From the NCBI RefSeq assembly GCF_003265705.1, contig NW_020312894.1:1774925-1838924 (forward strand): 64,000 nt of DNA, written 5' to 3'. Numbering within the stretch: the first letter of the stretch is position 1; the number at the start of each line of letters is the position of its first letter. The position numbers and the translations under genes were made by a program. The notes under the pieces are model-generated. The model was not told the DNA's origin. It was given only the letters and a program-made list of their open reading frames with translations, and ran no database searches. Shown here in pieces: positions 1 through 11,957 of this stretch. Origin of the DNA: Callorhinus ursinus. Its lineage: Eukaryota > Chordata > Mammalia > Carnivora > Otariidae.

Positions 1-57
1 CCCTGGAGGGAACCCTGGAGGGAGCCCTGGAGGGAGCCCTGGAGGGAGCCCTGGAGG
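1..57. repeat. 12-bp minisatellite cut by window edge
   Basis: About five near-identical copies of the 12-mer CCCTGGAGGGAG run from the first base. Only one or two positions vary between copies. The array is cut by the window start, so its true length is unknown. It lies in GC-rich sequence with no gene signal. Confidence 0.9.
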
Positions 58-3057
58 GGTTCAGGAGGAAGGAAGGGGAGAGGCTCTGGGCCTGGCTTCA
101 GTGTCTGCGGATGCAGCTCTGGATTTGGGGGTCAGCTGTGGCTTTGGTGACTGCTTCTCCGCATTCTGACCATAGTTTTTGGCGGGGGTGGTCAGGGCGT
201 GGATGACACGAGGGACAGCGGACGAAGGACTCGTCACCACGGGCTTTTCCCCAAAGGCCTCTTGGCCCTTTCAGTTCATGGCGCCTTCACCTGTTCAATT
301 CTGGAGCGTCCCCTGAGGGACGAGGTGAGAGGGCTCCGGGCTCTGCAGCCAGAGGCCACCGCCTGCTGGACTGTTCCCCTCTCCAGAGCCGGCCGCCATC
401 CACCTGCGGAGGCGCACGGGGCGCTGCCTTCCTGGCCTCCTCACTGCCTTTGTCCTGGGCTGGGAGGGGCAGCTACAAGTCCACTGGGCACTTCTTCACT
501 GGTTCCATAAGAAATACAGATTCCAGGGTGGTGATTTTCTCCTGCCGGAAACGCACTTCCGGCGATCTGCCATGGACACAGTGTCTGCGCCCCAGGTGGG
601 TGTGCGGAGGCCCCTGCTTCTGGCATCTTCCTGCTGAGCCAGGGTGGCCGCCCGGGCTCAGGGTGGCGGGACGAGAACTTCGAGCCCCGAGTTTGCTGTT
701 GCTCTTGTTGGCACGTGTGTCTCTCTGCTGGGTGTTGTCACAGGAAGGACAAGGAGGTGGCGGTGGGGGCCAGGACGGACCCACGTCGGCAGAGGCAGGG
801 GGACCTCTCCCTGTCGGGTGGACGCCGTGCAGCTTCCGGCTCTGGAACCTCAAAGACTCAATGTTTATAAGCAGCAGGGAAAGAAAGAGCAGGCAGAGAA
901 AGAGCATCAGCTTCTGGTAAACCAAGAGAGGCTTGCTGAGATACTTCTCCACCTTTGGTTAAAAATGAGAGACACAGAGACACAGAGAGACATTAAAAAA
1001 GGTAAGGGAAGTGACTGTGGAGGTGAAGACTGTAGCCCCAGGCTCTTGTTGGAGGGAAGTAACAAAGTGAGCTGTCCTCCTTGCTTCTCTCCTGTGATGG
1101 ACACTCGCACACGCATGCACACACACACGCACGTGCGCACACACGCACCAGCCTCCATCACACTCAAGTGCATGAGACCTGCGGCCCCAGAGCACGCTCC
1201 ATCTTCGTACCCTGAGTAGTGAGCCAGCCCGTTGCCATGCCCCGTCCTGCAGCCCACGGACACGTCCAGTCCTCCTTCCCTGCACACACTTTGGGGGGGG
1301 GTCACAGCCCACTCCCTTTCTCCTTAGAGTCTGGACAGCCATGCCCTTGGCTCTGGCCGGTGATGCACACAGACCCACGGCACGCGCTGGGCGGGGGGCA
1401 GCATGCACAGGCCAGCACCTGGCACTCAGCGCTCTCCTCCCTGGCGTTGCAGGAGGTCACTCGCTCCCATGAGGAAGTAATGGGAGAGTGGGAGCCTCGA
1501 CCAGCCGCTGAGCAAACGTGTGCTGGGCCCGTGGCCCCTCACTGGGGTCGAGCTGTGGCGAGGAGAGGACTCTCCGTGGAGCCGCTGGGTTTGGGGCCAG
1601 TGTTCACACGGCAGAAGCAGCATCTGCTGACGGCCCAGGCCCCCATCCCAGCCACGACGACACTTCTTGTTCCGCAAAGTGGACACATGGCACTGGACCT
1701 GTGGCGGGAGACGCTTTCTCTTCAGAAAAGCTCCTGAATCATCCGCCTCCCTCCAGCAGGCCTTCCTGAGAAAATGGGGCGGCGCCGCACTGACTGGGGC
1801 ACCAACCGGGCCATGGAAGACAAAGCACCGCGCTGACCCAGAAAAGCAGCCTGAGCTGCCGAGCAGAAAGCAGCCCAGCTCCCGGGGGAGCGTCCCTGCC
1901 CGCCTCATTCAAGGGGGAAACCAGCACCTGCAAACCCACCTGCTGGGTCCCTGCCCCGGGAGCAGGCCTGCCCCAATACCGCAGACCCACTGGGCCCTGG
2001 GAGCAATTGTCTACCATTGTCAGGGTTTTCCCGGTGTTTAAAACACTCCACATTCAGAATTGAGAGATTTAACCTTAACCGATTAAGTAAATATATATTT
2101 TAAAGCCTTCTATACCTAAAGCTTTAAGGAAGCTTCAGCGTATTTCTGACATTAGGGACACTGCAGATGCGTTGTTAGAGTCTGTATATCCCGTGACCTA
2201 GTCCTTCTGGGCAGGTCTGTGGGGAGGAAGCCAGGCAGCACCGGCTCTTCGATCTGAGCTCACGGAGCTTGGAAGGAAGCCTCCCCTCCCCAGCATCTGT
2301 TTAAGCCTGTTTGGCTTTCAGCGGCTGCTGGGACAGGGATTACCCCTTCCTCTGGGAGCAATGCCCTTAAAGTAAGTCAGGTTGTCCCTGTGTGGGGCAG
2401 GAAGACGAGCCAGAGCCCCGGGAAGGGGCCTCAGGCTCGGTCCTTGGCCTCCCGTGTGTCCCCAGTGGACAGTCCGCTGAGCTGAGTGGTGGGTGGACCT
2501 GAAGTCTCAAGTCCCTGTGGGCAGCCCAGAGGCCCTCCTGTGAAGGGCGGCATGGTGGTGCTCCCTTGGCAGGTGGCGCCCCGGGCGGGGTTGGCCTCCT
2601 TGAACACCTCCTCCTGCACAGCCACCGGGCTCTGCGGCTCTGGGGCCTGGATGTTGCCCTGTCCCTCTCTCGGGAGCCCCTCGGGGTCGGGGTGGTGTGT
2701 CTGTCCCTCACCACTCCCAGCAGGGCACATGGGGTCTGAACCGTGTGAAAAGCCCTTTCCAGCATGACACTCCAGGACAGAGGCCCCACCCCGGGCATTT
2801 AGTTCCCATGACTGTGGTGTGCGGGTCGCTTCTTTGGCATCCGGCACTGTCAGCCAGGAAAAAGCTCAAAACTTTGGGCAATGAAACCCATTTTCTTCGG
2901 GACTCATGCCATTACCACCACACTCAAGCCTTTGCCGCCCGTGCCATCCCACTGCTCACGTACAGAACGTGGATGGCTCTGTGATGGGGCTGGCCATTCC
3001 CAGAGACTGCACAGGTCCCAGATGACCAAAGCACAATGATCTCCACTCCATAGCACG
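58..3057. other. GC-rich non-genic stretch
   Basis: I see no recognisable gene or interspersed repeat here. Open frames up to 191 codons exist on both strands, but they overlap each other, show no family motif, and are expected where stop codons are scarce. A short CA/CG-rich microsatellite lies at about 1104-1150. An AT-rich island sits at about 2050-2150. Confidence 0.6.
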
Positions 3058-3058
3058 G

Positions 3059-3120
3059 AATGTTTGTTTGTTTGTTTGTTTTTTTGGTGACCATTGTTTT
3101 AAAAATGGTCACCAAAAAAA
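3059..3120. repeat. TGTT microsatellite joined to a perfect inverted repeat
   Basis: A (TGTT)n run leads directly into a 17-bp arm at 3079-3095 (TTTTTTTGGTGACCATT). Its exact reverse complement follows at 3104-3120, with an 8-nt spacer between. The stem would have a T/A-rich base and a GGTGACCATT core. It may be the remnant of a small palindromic transposon or a template-switch product. I cannot assign a family. Confidence 0.85.
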
Positions 3121-4724
3121 CCCCACAAACACTAGGTTTTATTGGTCTTAAATATGGTTTCATTATTCATCTGCTCTCCAGTCTCACAGTGGATAATTCC
3201 CTTTCCCACATATGAGTGAATGTTTGCAGCTGAGATTTTGTTCCAGATCTGCAGTACCAATGTTGAAAAATCCCTTCCCAGGCACCTGACTCTCTGTGCT
3301 TTCACTAGACGGAAATCCCACCGAGAAGGAACGATGCCACCAGAGTAGAATTTTCCTATTATTTCAGACAGCCTCCCGAAGGTCACGGGGCAGGAGGTCC
3401 AAGGGAAGACAAAAGGCAGCCTGGGCATCATCCGAGGGTAAATACAAATTGTTTTCTTCTGTGCACAACAGATAATTGCAAATGCTGATTGATGATGCTA
3501 TGTGACAACCTGATTCTGTGTAGGGTTATTTGCCACGAGCAATGTTTACTCCACATCTGGGTGGTGCTTCTATTTCCTGCACTGATGACCTTTGTCAATG
3601 AAGGCCTCCTGTTTGGTTCATATGACAGAGACTGTGTGGCATCAGGCACGGGAGGCAGCTCTCGGGCATGTCCAGATTTGCCATCAGCACTGGTGTGGAA
3701 ACAGGCGGTCATGGCTCCTGGAGGCCTCCTTCCCTGACCCACTCAGGGATCCAGGTAGCACCTCAGGAACCAGGCCCATCTACAGACAGATCTCCTCAAG
3801 TTCAAGGGAAGGCATGTACCCATAAGGCTACTTTCCAAAGTGGCGTTTCATAAGCACCTGAGGTCTGTAGACATGTGCTTGGGGTTCTGGTTCTACGTAG
3901 TGTGGATGATTGACCTGGAGGCCCCTCATGAGTGAGCGCCTTGTGCTTTCACCCCGGACATATGTGGACATACTGAGAACACTTTGCAAGGAACTGGTTG
4001 GTGCTTGTTCATATGTGGGTCTCTGGCCTTACCTCCCGCCTGCTTCCAAACTTCAGGCTAAAACCACACAAAAACCCTTTCCTTAAACACCACTGTTTCC
4101 CCCCTCTGTGCTGATCTGCAGCCTTCCCCTCATTTGGGACATTCTTCCTGGCTGCGTCACCTCAGGCAATGCTCGTGGGGTGCTGGCTTGCGTGTTCCAT
4201 AACCATGGCATGTGGGTTCCTCCAGGAGCAGGAGGGCTGGACCGGGAGCTGAAGCATCCTAACAGAGCACTTAGCATGCAGACATGGAGCTGGCACCTGC
4301 TGATCCACTGCCAGGAAGATTCTAGATTCGCAAGTGCACCTCAGTTAGCATGTTCTTGAGGAAGCAGTGGGAACCCCGCTGTAGGCTTGAGTGGCTCGTC
4401 TCAGCCCGTGATGCTGGCTGGTTGGGATTTAAACCCAACACGAATGTAACACTGCACAGTTCCCACCGTGTGCAGGGACTGTCATGCTCTCAGAAGAGAG
4501 TGGGCATGGTATAGCTCTTCTCACAATCCAAACAATTAAAAAATATATATTATCTACACCCCGCCTACACACACACAAGGACTGTCTGTCTTCTCTGACT
4601 GAGACTTCATGCAGTCTCCTTTGTTCAGCTGTGGTCTAAGAGTCTAGAACAATGCCTGCAGCATGATAAATAGCTGCAAGGGAATGGATGAATCAGAACT
4701 GAGGAGGCCCCTTATCCTTTAAGA
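3121..4724. other. Non-genic stretch, no feature recognised
   Basis: Mixed-composition sequence. Short open frames occur in several overlapping frames and none shows a known domain. A few bases near 4630-4700 resemble the tail of an old MIR or L2 copy, but too weakly to call. Confidence 0.5.
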
Positions 4725-4949
4725 CAAGGGTCAGCAAACTATGGCCCAAGGGTCAAATCCAGCTCAGTCTGGCTTTGTAAATAAAGTTTTATTGGCACAC
4801 GGTCAGACCTATTTGTTACTGTTGTCTTGGCTGCTTTCTGGCCACAAGAGCAGAGGTGAGTCATTGCCAACAAGAGGATGTGGCCTACAAAGACTAAAAC
4901 GTTTATTCTCTGGTCCTTCCTTTACCAATGACATTTGTGGACCCCTCTG
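4725..4949 (-). mobile_element. hAT-type DNA transposon remnant (MER1-like)
   Basis: The left end reads CAAGGGTCAGCAAACTATGG. An internal stretch resembles the remembered MER1-type consensus in reverse orientation, including GTAAATAAAGTTTTATTGG, the GGCTGCTTTCTGG region and ATGTGGCCTACAAAG. The right end near 4940-4949 reads ACCCCTCTG, comparable with the expected ACCCCTG terminus. The flanking octamers CTTTAAGA (4717-4724) and GTTTGAGA (4950-4957) match at 6 of 8 positions, which fits a decayed 8-bp hAT duplication. It is non-autonomous with no coding capacity. The exact subfamily is uncertain. Confidence 0.7.
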
Positions 4950-6200
4950 GTTTGAGATGTCATGTTTCAAACAGAAGAGGAGAGCAGGTGCCAGGAGCGC
5001 CCCATGTGCCATTTCGACACACTGCCTGTCATGCCACACCCTGCGGAGGTGCCCAGGCACCTGGACCCCACTTAGCAGAGGCTGCGTGTTTCTGGGAGCA
5101 GGGCTGTGCCAGTACGTGGCAGTAGACCCCACAGGGCCCCTGCACACGGTCATAAAGCCCAGGGGGAGATGCTAAGGGATGAGAGCGGAGGAACCACATC
5201 TGTGTCAGTGTCTTCCTTCCTCTGATTGCTCCCAGAGAAGAAGGGGGATGCCTGTGAGCCGGGTCTGCATTTCCACCTGGACTCACCTTCATGGGCTGGC
5301 TGACCTCTGAGAATCGGTGACACGAAGTCAGGGCCACATTCACCCCAGGGTAAGAGAGGACGCACAGTGTGATGCATTTAAGCTCTGCTGATGGGAAGAC
5401 CTGCCCTTGGTTGTGGGCCTATCTTCTCACATTTACCCCCTGAACTCCTGTTTGGTTCCCCATCCACATGGTGTGTAGAGGAAAGATTCCACGAACGCTT
5501 ATTTCTCTTCATCAGTGTCCAAGGCAATGAATCGGGACACTGTCATTCCTGGAACATGAGGTCCTCTGAGTCTTATTAACCTGCCCATCTAGATTCATTC
5601 ACTAGGTTTCAACCAACTGAAATTAGCATCCCTTCCAAAACTCAGATTGTCCCATCTTGGGCTATTGGGAATCTCATCGATGGCCTCCTCACTACCTGGA
5701 GTGACAAGACACCCCAGGGCCATGCGCTCTCCGTGCCTCATACCTGAGACCAGCCGCTTCCTTAGGAAGCCCTATTCTTTCAGTGGGAAAGGTGCTTCAC
5801 GACCGTCTGTCCTCACGGCACTAGGGATGCTCACTGCTGCAGGACAGAGTTGGAGGCAACCTCGTGGATTCGAGAAACTTCTTCCAAACCCTTCCAACCC
5901 TCTGGAGCTGACAGGTGTTTGTGAAACCTCTTCTGTACTGTCTGTATCTCCTTCCTTCAACACCAAAAATTCTAGCAGTGCTCAAGGACACAGAGAATAA
6001 TAGAATTAGAATACCTCACAAAATTACTTGTTTCCCTTATCCCAGATTGCATGCAGAGTCTCAACATACCAATATTTATGTGTGCGTATATACATCAATA
6101 CCAATACAAATATGTACCACCAATACCAGTATTACCATTATAGCAATACGTGTGCCAATAACAGCCTTAAATCATTTTTTGACCATATATGCTTCCCGTT
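4950..6200. other. Non-genic stretch, no feature recognised
   Basis: I find no confident gene or repeat. Around 6060-6150 there is an irregular run of AATACCA/TACCA-type words that reads like a decayed simple repeat. The open frames here are short and overlapping. Confidence 0.5.
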
Positions 6201-6389
6201 TCTGTCCTCATTGTTAAATAAGGGTCCTAGATCTACATTGCCAATTCGTACAGTCATTCTGTCCAGTATTTTATTCCACAGGGAACTCTGTAAGTGCTTA
6301 CTACTGGTCTTGCATTAAAATCTCTGTGCTCATTTTTGTTTGAAGTTCATTCTCCAGGTACATTCCTCAGGATGGGCTCATGGGAGCAA

Positions 6390-6900
6390 TATCTGAATTC
6401 TTGGATATTGATAACACTTTGTGTCTTTTCTACTTTGAAAGTCAGTTTTGCTGGTTATAAAATACCTGCTTCACACTTTTTCCCCTTAAACATATTAGAT
6501 ATGATATTCTAGTTATTTCTGGCATACAGATTTGCTGTGAGAAAATCTGATGATAACCTATTTTTATTTCCCTTATAATATGTTACTGCATTTCCTTAGA
6601 TGCCTAAAGGATATTTTTATTTATTTATTTTTAGCAACCTTTTTTCAGAAATTTGATAGCATGTTTCAGCGTTATTCTGGGCTATGTTCTCAGGTACACG
6701 GTGCACTCTGTCAATATGGTGGCTTTAAATATATCTTTAAATATGGAAAGTCATCTTTACATATAGTGTTTAGCTTTTATTTTGTTCCCTGCTTTGATCT
6801 TTTTTCTCAGGGACTCAGACCATATGCGGGGTCTTCTTTGGCTGCCTTTGATATTGCCGAATTTTTTTTTTTCTTAATCTCTTTTCTTTTTGTCTTCATT
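6390..6900 (-). mobile_element. Possible very old L1-like fragment
   Basis: A T-rich stretch contains phrases resembling the reverse strand of old L1M elements (GTTTTGCTGGTTATAAAATA, then a CTGTGAGAAAATCTGATGATAA region). Similarity fades after about 6650. The plus-strand open frames here are T-rich and hydrophobic, as expected from antisense L1 sequence, and are not credible genes. Orientation and family are tentative. Confidence 0.35.
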
Positions 6901-7979
6901 CCCTTTTGAATTAAACACACCCTTCCTTTCCATATTTTTTTTTATTAAGGTGTTATCTCTGGTATTCATTCTGTTCATATTCCTCCCAGCTTAGTGCTTG
7001 TTTCTGAAATGATTTGTGAATATCTGATTGCTTTCTCAATCCTGCCACTCAAGTCTGAATTTTTTTGGAATTGTGATTTTTGCTTCTCTTTCATATTTTA
7101 TGTCATCCTTAAACCTCATTTTGAAATAGCACATGACAGTTTCAGTGTACGGTTCGAGCCTGAGGTTCTGGTATGCTCCGATTGTCCAGACAGATCTTAT
7201 TCCGTGCCTTACCTCTGTTGGGAGGGTAACTTTCTTCCTGGCTCGTTTCCCACCCTGTCTTACCTGGACCTTCTCCTCGTCCTCCCTCCTGGAGCGCCAG
7301 CTGTTGGAGAGCGGTCACGGCTCTCCGGCTGGCATGCTCCCGGCGGGTTCACCTGCAGTCTGGGGTGTCCTGTTCTTGGGGGTGTCAGACATCACTTCCT
7401 CTGCTTCCTCCTGCACAGGTGCCCACGCTCTGCCCACCTTGCTGCCCTTGGTGTTTTGGCAGCGTCCCTTTGGGGTTTGGTGTTCTGGAGGATGCCTAGC
7501 TTTTCTGCAGGCATTTTCCAGGGACTCTTGCTTTGTCATCTAGTTGACGTGCTTGTTTTTATGTGAGGATCTGGAGAGATGAAAGCACCATGCTGTCACC
7601 ACCTTTATCTGTCTGAAATCCTCTGGTAGTCTCACCTTCATTAGCATGAAGATGGACCAGCAGCTCAGCCCTAACAGCCGGGTCCATTCTTTGTAACATT
7701 CCTTATCGTCCAGCCTTTAATGGTCTCACCCTCCGGGGATGCTGTGCTACTCGACAGAGCATCTCCCTGGGGGCTGCAAAGGAGGAATTTTCTAATCCTA
7801 TTGTTTATTCCTCACTGATAAATTGGTTCTTCTGAACAAGAGAGTGTTCCCTTATCCACTCTCAGTGTCTTCAGAACATAATTTGGTCAGAAAGGCAAGA
7901 TAAATGCTTCATTTCCCTCTGTGCAGCCAGCTTCAGAGTCATGTTGGGCGCTAGCGACTGGCAATGCTCTGTCTGGAGA
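6901..7979. other. Non-genic stretch with T-rich then GC-richer sequence
   Basis: The longest plus-strand frame (6994-7566, 190 codons) has no known domain and runs through low-complexity T-rich sequence into GC-richer sequence. I regard it as chance. No repeat family is clear. Confidence 0.45.
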
Positions 7980-8395
7980 GTTCTGTTTCTCTTCGCCCTC
8001 CCCTTTTTTTGTTGGAGTCAAGACCATTGTCCCATCTTTGGCTATCTTTCAGATGGTTCCTGTACTCCTGTAAGACTTCTGCATTAGACATTTTAGCTTC
8101 CTCAATTTCTGGCAGATTGGGATGTTCCAGGCTCATTTCCTGCCCTAAACCTGGAAGCAACCACTTCTCCAAAGACCTCTGGTTCTCTTTAGTGGGAAAT
8201 GATATTCAGAGACCTTAATTTAGGTGCTTACTGCACTAGTTTTCATTGTTTCTATGCCCTTTAAGGTAATCAAGCTGGAAAATACTACTTTTAAAAAAAG
8301 GGTAAGAAGTCAAAAGTTTAATTTTGTAAATACATTCATAGCATGACCTTTAAAGTATTCTCTTGCTCCTTTGCCCCTAGATATTGTCTTTATGT
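7980..8395 (-). mobile_element. Old L1M-type fragment (3' UTR-like)
   Basis: The order of phrases at 8130-8285 follows the remembered old L1M 3'-region repeat: a TCATTTCCTGCCCTAAACC region, CCACTTCTCCAAAGACCTCT, GTTCTCTTTAGTGGGAAATG, then TTCATTGTTTCTATGCCCTT. It runs into the TATC/TATG-rich tract that commonly follows in that family. It is too degraded for a subfamily name. Strand is inferred. Confidence 0.6.
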
Positions 8396-8500
8396 ATATC
8401 TATCTATCTATCTAGATACATATATGTACAATGTAATGTATTTTCAGTATATATATGTGTGTGTGTGTGTATATATAATTTATATTTATATATGTCTTTA
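8395..8500. repeat. TATC / TA / TG simple repeat
   Basis: A (TATC)n block at about 8397-8415 is followed by TA- and TG-rich runs, including a GTGTGTGTGTGT core near 8457-8470. It is continuous with the adjacent old L1 3'-region fragment, where such runs are common. Confidence 0.85.
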
Positions 8501-9209
8501 ATCTACTTAAGGCTTCAGTCTGAGTTCATTTCCAAGGGAAATGTGGGAGTCAGATGCTACCACAAAGAAACCAGGAACCAACCATGCCTGTGATGGGGGC
8601 ATTCTATGGGACAATAGACAGGGCACTGAGTACAGAAAGAGGGAGAGATGGAGCCTTTGATCATACACTCTGGGCTCCCATGCACTCTGGGCTCCCTTTG
8701 GGTTTGGCCAATGGAAGGCATTTGTAGAAGATTCAGACAGGATGGGAGTGAGCCTGAATAGTGGTGTCCTGGATTGGTCTCCTAGAGGTTTTTGTTTGGC
8801 TACTTCCCTCTACCAGACCTTCTGATCCTGCTAAGTGGCCTTTCAAACTTTCTTCTCTTAGGGGTACTTTGTGGCAAAGACCTCTCCTGGTGCCAACCCT
8901 GGGATAATTCAGTGCCCTTATGATTTCCCTAGATCCTCCAAGTCCTTTCTTAAACTTATTAACTTGCCTGGTTTGAGTGCTCCATCTATTTTCCCTGTGT
9001 TGATACTGGGGTGAGATGACATTATGTCTGCAATGTGCCTTTAAAATATCCCAGCATGAGCACCTGTGCACACACAAGTGGACACACGCTAACTTGTTGG
9101 GCATGGGGAATGAATATAACACATATGTCAAATGGCTGTTGAGGTTGTGCACATGAAAATTTATTATACTCTCCATAATATTATTAATAAAGAGTCATTA
9201 ACAATCCAG
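8501..9209. other. Non-genic stretch, no feature recognised
   Basis: A 147-codon minus-strand frame (8733-9176) lacks any recognised motif. It may be chance or lie in a very decayed upstream part of the L1 that becomes recognisable after 9210. Confidence 0.4.
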
Positions 9210-9447
9210 CCCTTCTAAAAACCCAGAGAGTTTAAAGGACAAGATCTTTCAAAACTCAAGGGCAAATAGTTCCCATGCTATTATATTATTTCAGGGTAAA
9301 AAGAAAATTCATTCTCTAGTTAATTTTAAAAAGTCATCATAACACTGCACCCAAATTCATGATTCATGGCCCCCTTAAAAGACTACTGTAGTTTGATACT
9401 GCTCATGAATCTTTAATGCAGAAATTCTACGTAAAATAGTAACACTT
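9210..9447 (+). mobile_element. Old L1 ORF2 fragment, left part (split by an LTR)
   Basis: The sequence resembles decayed sense-strand L1 ORF2. The clearest part is the CTCATGAATCTTTAATGCAG / AAATTCTACGTAAAATAGTA region near 9402-9440, which corresponds to the 'atgaacatagatgcaaaaattct...aaaatatt' section of L1. The homology resumes after the LTR at 9448-9892, so the LTR is a later insertion. Many indels and stops make it a dead copy. Confidence 0.65.
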
Positions 9448-9892
9448 TGTTATGGGTTGAACTGTATGCTCCTCAAAAAGTATGCTGGAGTCCTAACCTC
9501 CAGTACCTTACATTGTGACCTTATTTGGAAATAGAGTCATTATAAATGTAGTTGGTTAGGGTGAGGTCATACTGGGAGAAGGTGGGCCCTTAATCCAATA
9601 TGACTGGTGTCCTTAGAAGGAGAACACCCACTCATGCACATGTACAATGTCATACGAATACAGAGATGGAGGTTGCAGGTGCAGCCACCAACCAAAGAGA
9701 GCCTGGGGCACCAGAAGCTGGGAGGGGCAGGACGTCTTTGAGGAAGACTTCTCAGAGTCTCTGGAGGAAGCAGATGCTGCCAGCACCTTGATTTTGGACT
9801 TCTAGCTGCCAGAACCTAGATTACAAATTTCTGTTGTTTTAAGCCACCCAGTTTGTGGTAATTTGTTATAGCAGCTCTGGGAAACTAATACA
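9448..9892 (+). mobile_element. Solo LTR, ERVL-MaLR type (MLT1-like)
   Basis: The element starts TGTTATGGGTTGAACTGTAT and carries CCTTATTTGGAAATAGAGTC and CCAATATGACTGGTGTCC. It ends with TTTAAGCCACCCAGTTTGTG and GAAACTAATACA. These are the recurring landmarks of a mammalian MaLR-type LTR. It begins TG and ends CA. The flanks CACTT (9443-9447) and CACAT (9893-9897) match at 4 of 5 positions, consistent with a 5-bp duplication. No internal retroviral genes accompany it. It lies within an older L1. Confidence 0.8.
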
Positions 9893-10690
9893 CACATCTA
9901 ACCAGCATTTAATAAGATTAATATGATACACGCAAGTATGGCTTATTTTAGGAATGAAAGGATGGTTTAATATTGGGAAATATATTAATATAATTTATCA
10001 CATTAATTGTTCTGAGAAGAATGCACATAAAATCACCTTGATAATAGGGATTTGATTAAAGTTATGGATGCTGTGCCCAGAGAAATGCACACATGCATCT
10101 GCCACACACAGACCATCCTGGGCTTGTCCACCTGGAAAGCCTGAGAACATCTGAAAAACTATGAGAACAAACATGAAAGAGGAAGAATGACCAATGAAGA
10201 AATACATCCAAACCAGGGGCGTTTGTGAATGACAAACATTAGGAACAGTTAAAAGGCATAATGAATAAAGTAGCCTCATAACAGCACCAAACATAAATTC
10301 CTGGAAGGAAACTTAAGCACTATACAATCCCACATGAAGCAATCTATAAAATTCTACTGAAAGATATAAAATAAGACGAATAGATGGAAGGATTACTAAC
10401 TCAATATTGTAAAGATGCCACTTCTTTCCTAATTAATCTAAAAGTGCAATCTCTATCAAAATCCCTCGATGAGTCTAAAGGTTATCAGGATGAGTAAATG
10501 AACAAATAAAACATTTTTGATATTTTTGTACTCTTGAGGGGAATTTGCTCTAGTAGGTACAGAGTCAAAATTAAGATGGGGTGTGACTAGGTCAGAGAGA
10601 GGGCAGGAAATCAGTGAAACAGAACACAAAATCTCAGAGCACGGCAGGAGAGAATGCTGTCTATGCAAAGGTGGTACTTAAATTTGATGT
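9893..10690 (+). mobile_element. Old L1 ORF2 fragment, right part
   Basis: L1 ORF2-like sequence resumes immediately after the LTR. Landmarks include GGAATGAAAGGATGGTTTAA, the ATCACATTAATTGTTCTGAG region, AAATTCTACTGAAAGATATA, the ACTCAATATTGTAAAGATGC section and AATCTCTATCAAAATCCCTC. All lie in order and in sense orientation on the plus strand. Reading frames are broken throughout. Confidence 0.75.
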
Positions 10691-10967
10691 AGGTACCCCG
10701 TAGATGGGAGTGGGACCACTGATGAAATTTGCAGGGGAAAAGGTAAATTCAATCCTTAGTTCAAAAAACAAAACAAAAGTTTTGGATTGTTTCACTATTT
10801 AAGGAGAAAAACACACGAATACATCAGAACATGAAGAATAAAAACAGGTGATTTTTCCCGACAGCAGTAGGTGGGAGGTAGGTCGGGAAGTGGAGGGAAG
10901 AGGGAGCGGTAGCTGAGTGCCTCCCGCTGCATCACCCCTGGGTGGGCAGTCTTGGGAAAGGGACTCC

Positions 10968-11065
10968 GTTCCAGTTTTCTCATCCCTGAAATGGGATTAC
11001 GGGGTTATAGCAAAGATGAAATGAAATGACATGTAACTTGCTAAGAATTGAGCATTTGAGAAACA
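10968..11065 (+). mobile_element. MIR fragment (3' half)
   Basis: CCAGTTTTCTCATCCCTGAA, then ATGGGATTACGGGGTTATAG and a GATGAAATGAAATGACATGT stretch, follow the MIR consensus order (cctcatctgtaaaatgggg...ggattaaatgag). It is short and diverged. Confidence 0.6.
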
Positions 11066-11309
11066 TGAGCTATGTTATTGTTCATGTGACAATGAAAGAT
11101 TATGCACAACAAAACTACCCCAACACCACAGACAAATGTGACAGAAACACTTGCGTGGCACATGCTGGGCACCATCTTGGCCATAGTGTTTTGAACATTT
11201 ATGTGTTCGTTCCCTTTGTGGAGGCGGTCCTCTGGGGCCGCACTATGCCCCAGCACGGGCAGGCATGCACTGGACCATGTGTAGCACACAGTAGACCCCA
11301 TAACTGACA

Positions 11310-11565
11310 CACACTGTGGAGCCAGGCTGCCTGGGCTTGCTTCAGGACCCTGCTCCTGGCAGCTTTTCCATCTGTTTGTGGTGCTCTGGGAGCTCTTGGT
11401 GTACATATTTACACAACCTGCTTGTGCCTCTGGCTTTTCATCTACAAAATGGGGCAATAATAGTACCTTATAGTAGGGCTGTTATGAGGATTAACTAAGT
11501 TAATATTTGCAAAGTGCTCAGAACTACGATGGGAATGCTGGGAACACTATGTAAGTATTTGGTGA
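11310..11565 (+). mobile_element. MIR element
   Basis: The order GGAGCCAGGCTGCCTGGGCT, TTTTCATCTACAAAATGGGG, CAATAATAGTACCTTATAGT, TGTTATGAGGATTAACTAAG, GCAAAGTGCTCAGAAC matches the tRNA-derived mammal-wide MIR from its head to near its 3' end. It is a fossil SINE with no activity. Confidence 0.85.
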
Positions 11566-11957
11566 TTGGTAAATACCCCAAAATTCACTTTTTAAAATTT
11601 TAATATGGTTTTTCTCTTTTGCATTTCCAAGTACATGACTTTTGTTCCGTTGGCCTCAAGTACTCATCTTTCTGGAGGGAGATTAGGATCTGACAGAGAA
11701 GTAATGGGAAAAGAGAAAAAGAGTATAGTCTAGGATGTTGCAAGGAGCAGTGGCTTTGAAAGCTATGCAGGAAGAAGTTTCACCAGCTCTCCAAACCTCC
11801 ATGGCCCACTGTTGTCTAACTTTGGAGGAGCCAGGTGACAGTGCCCTCCTGTGCAGAAAGGGAAGGAGACCGGCTTCCATCTCTGGCAGCCAGGCCTTTA
11901 GGTGAGGAAGAAGGGGGCCATCCCAGAAACCCCCTCAGCCCTGGGAGGATGGAAGGA
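11566..11957. other. Non-genic stretch before the minisatellite
   Basis: No gene or repeat recognised. An AT-rich section at 11580-11640 precedes mixed sequence leading into the array. Confidence 0.5.
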
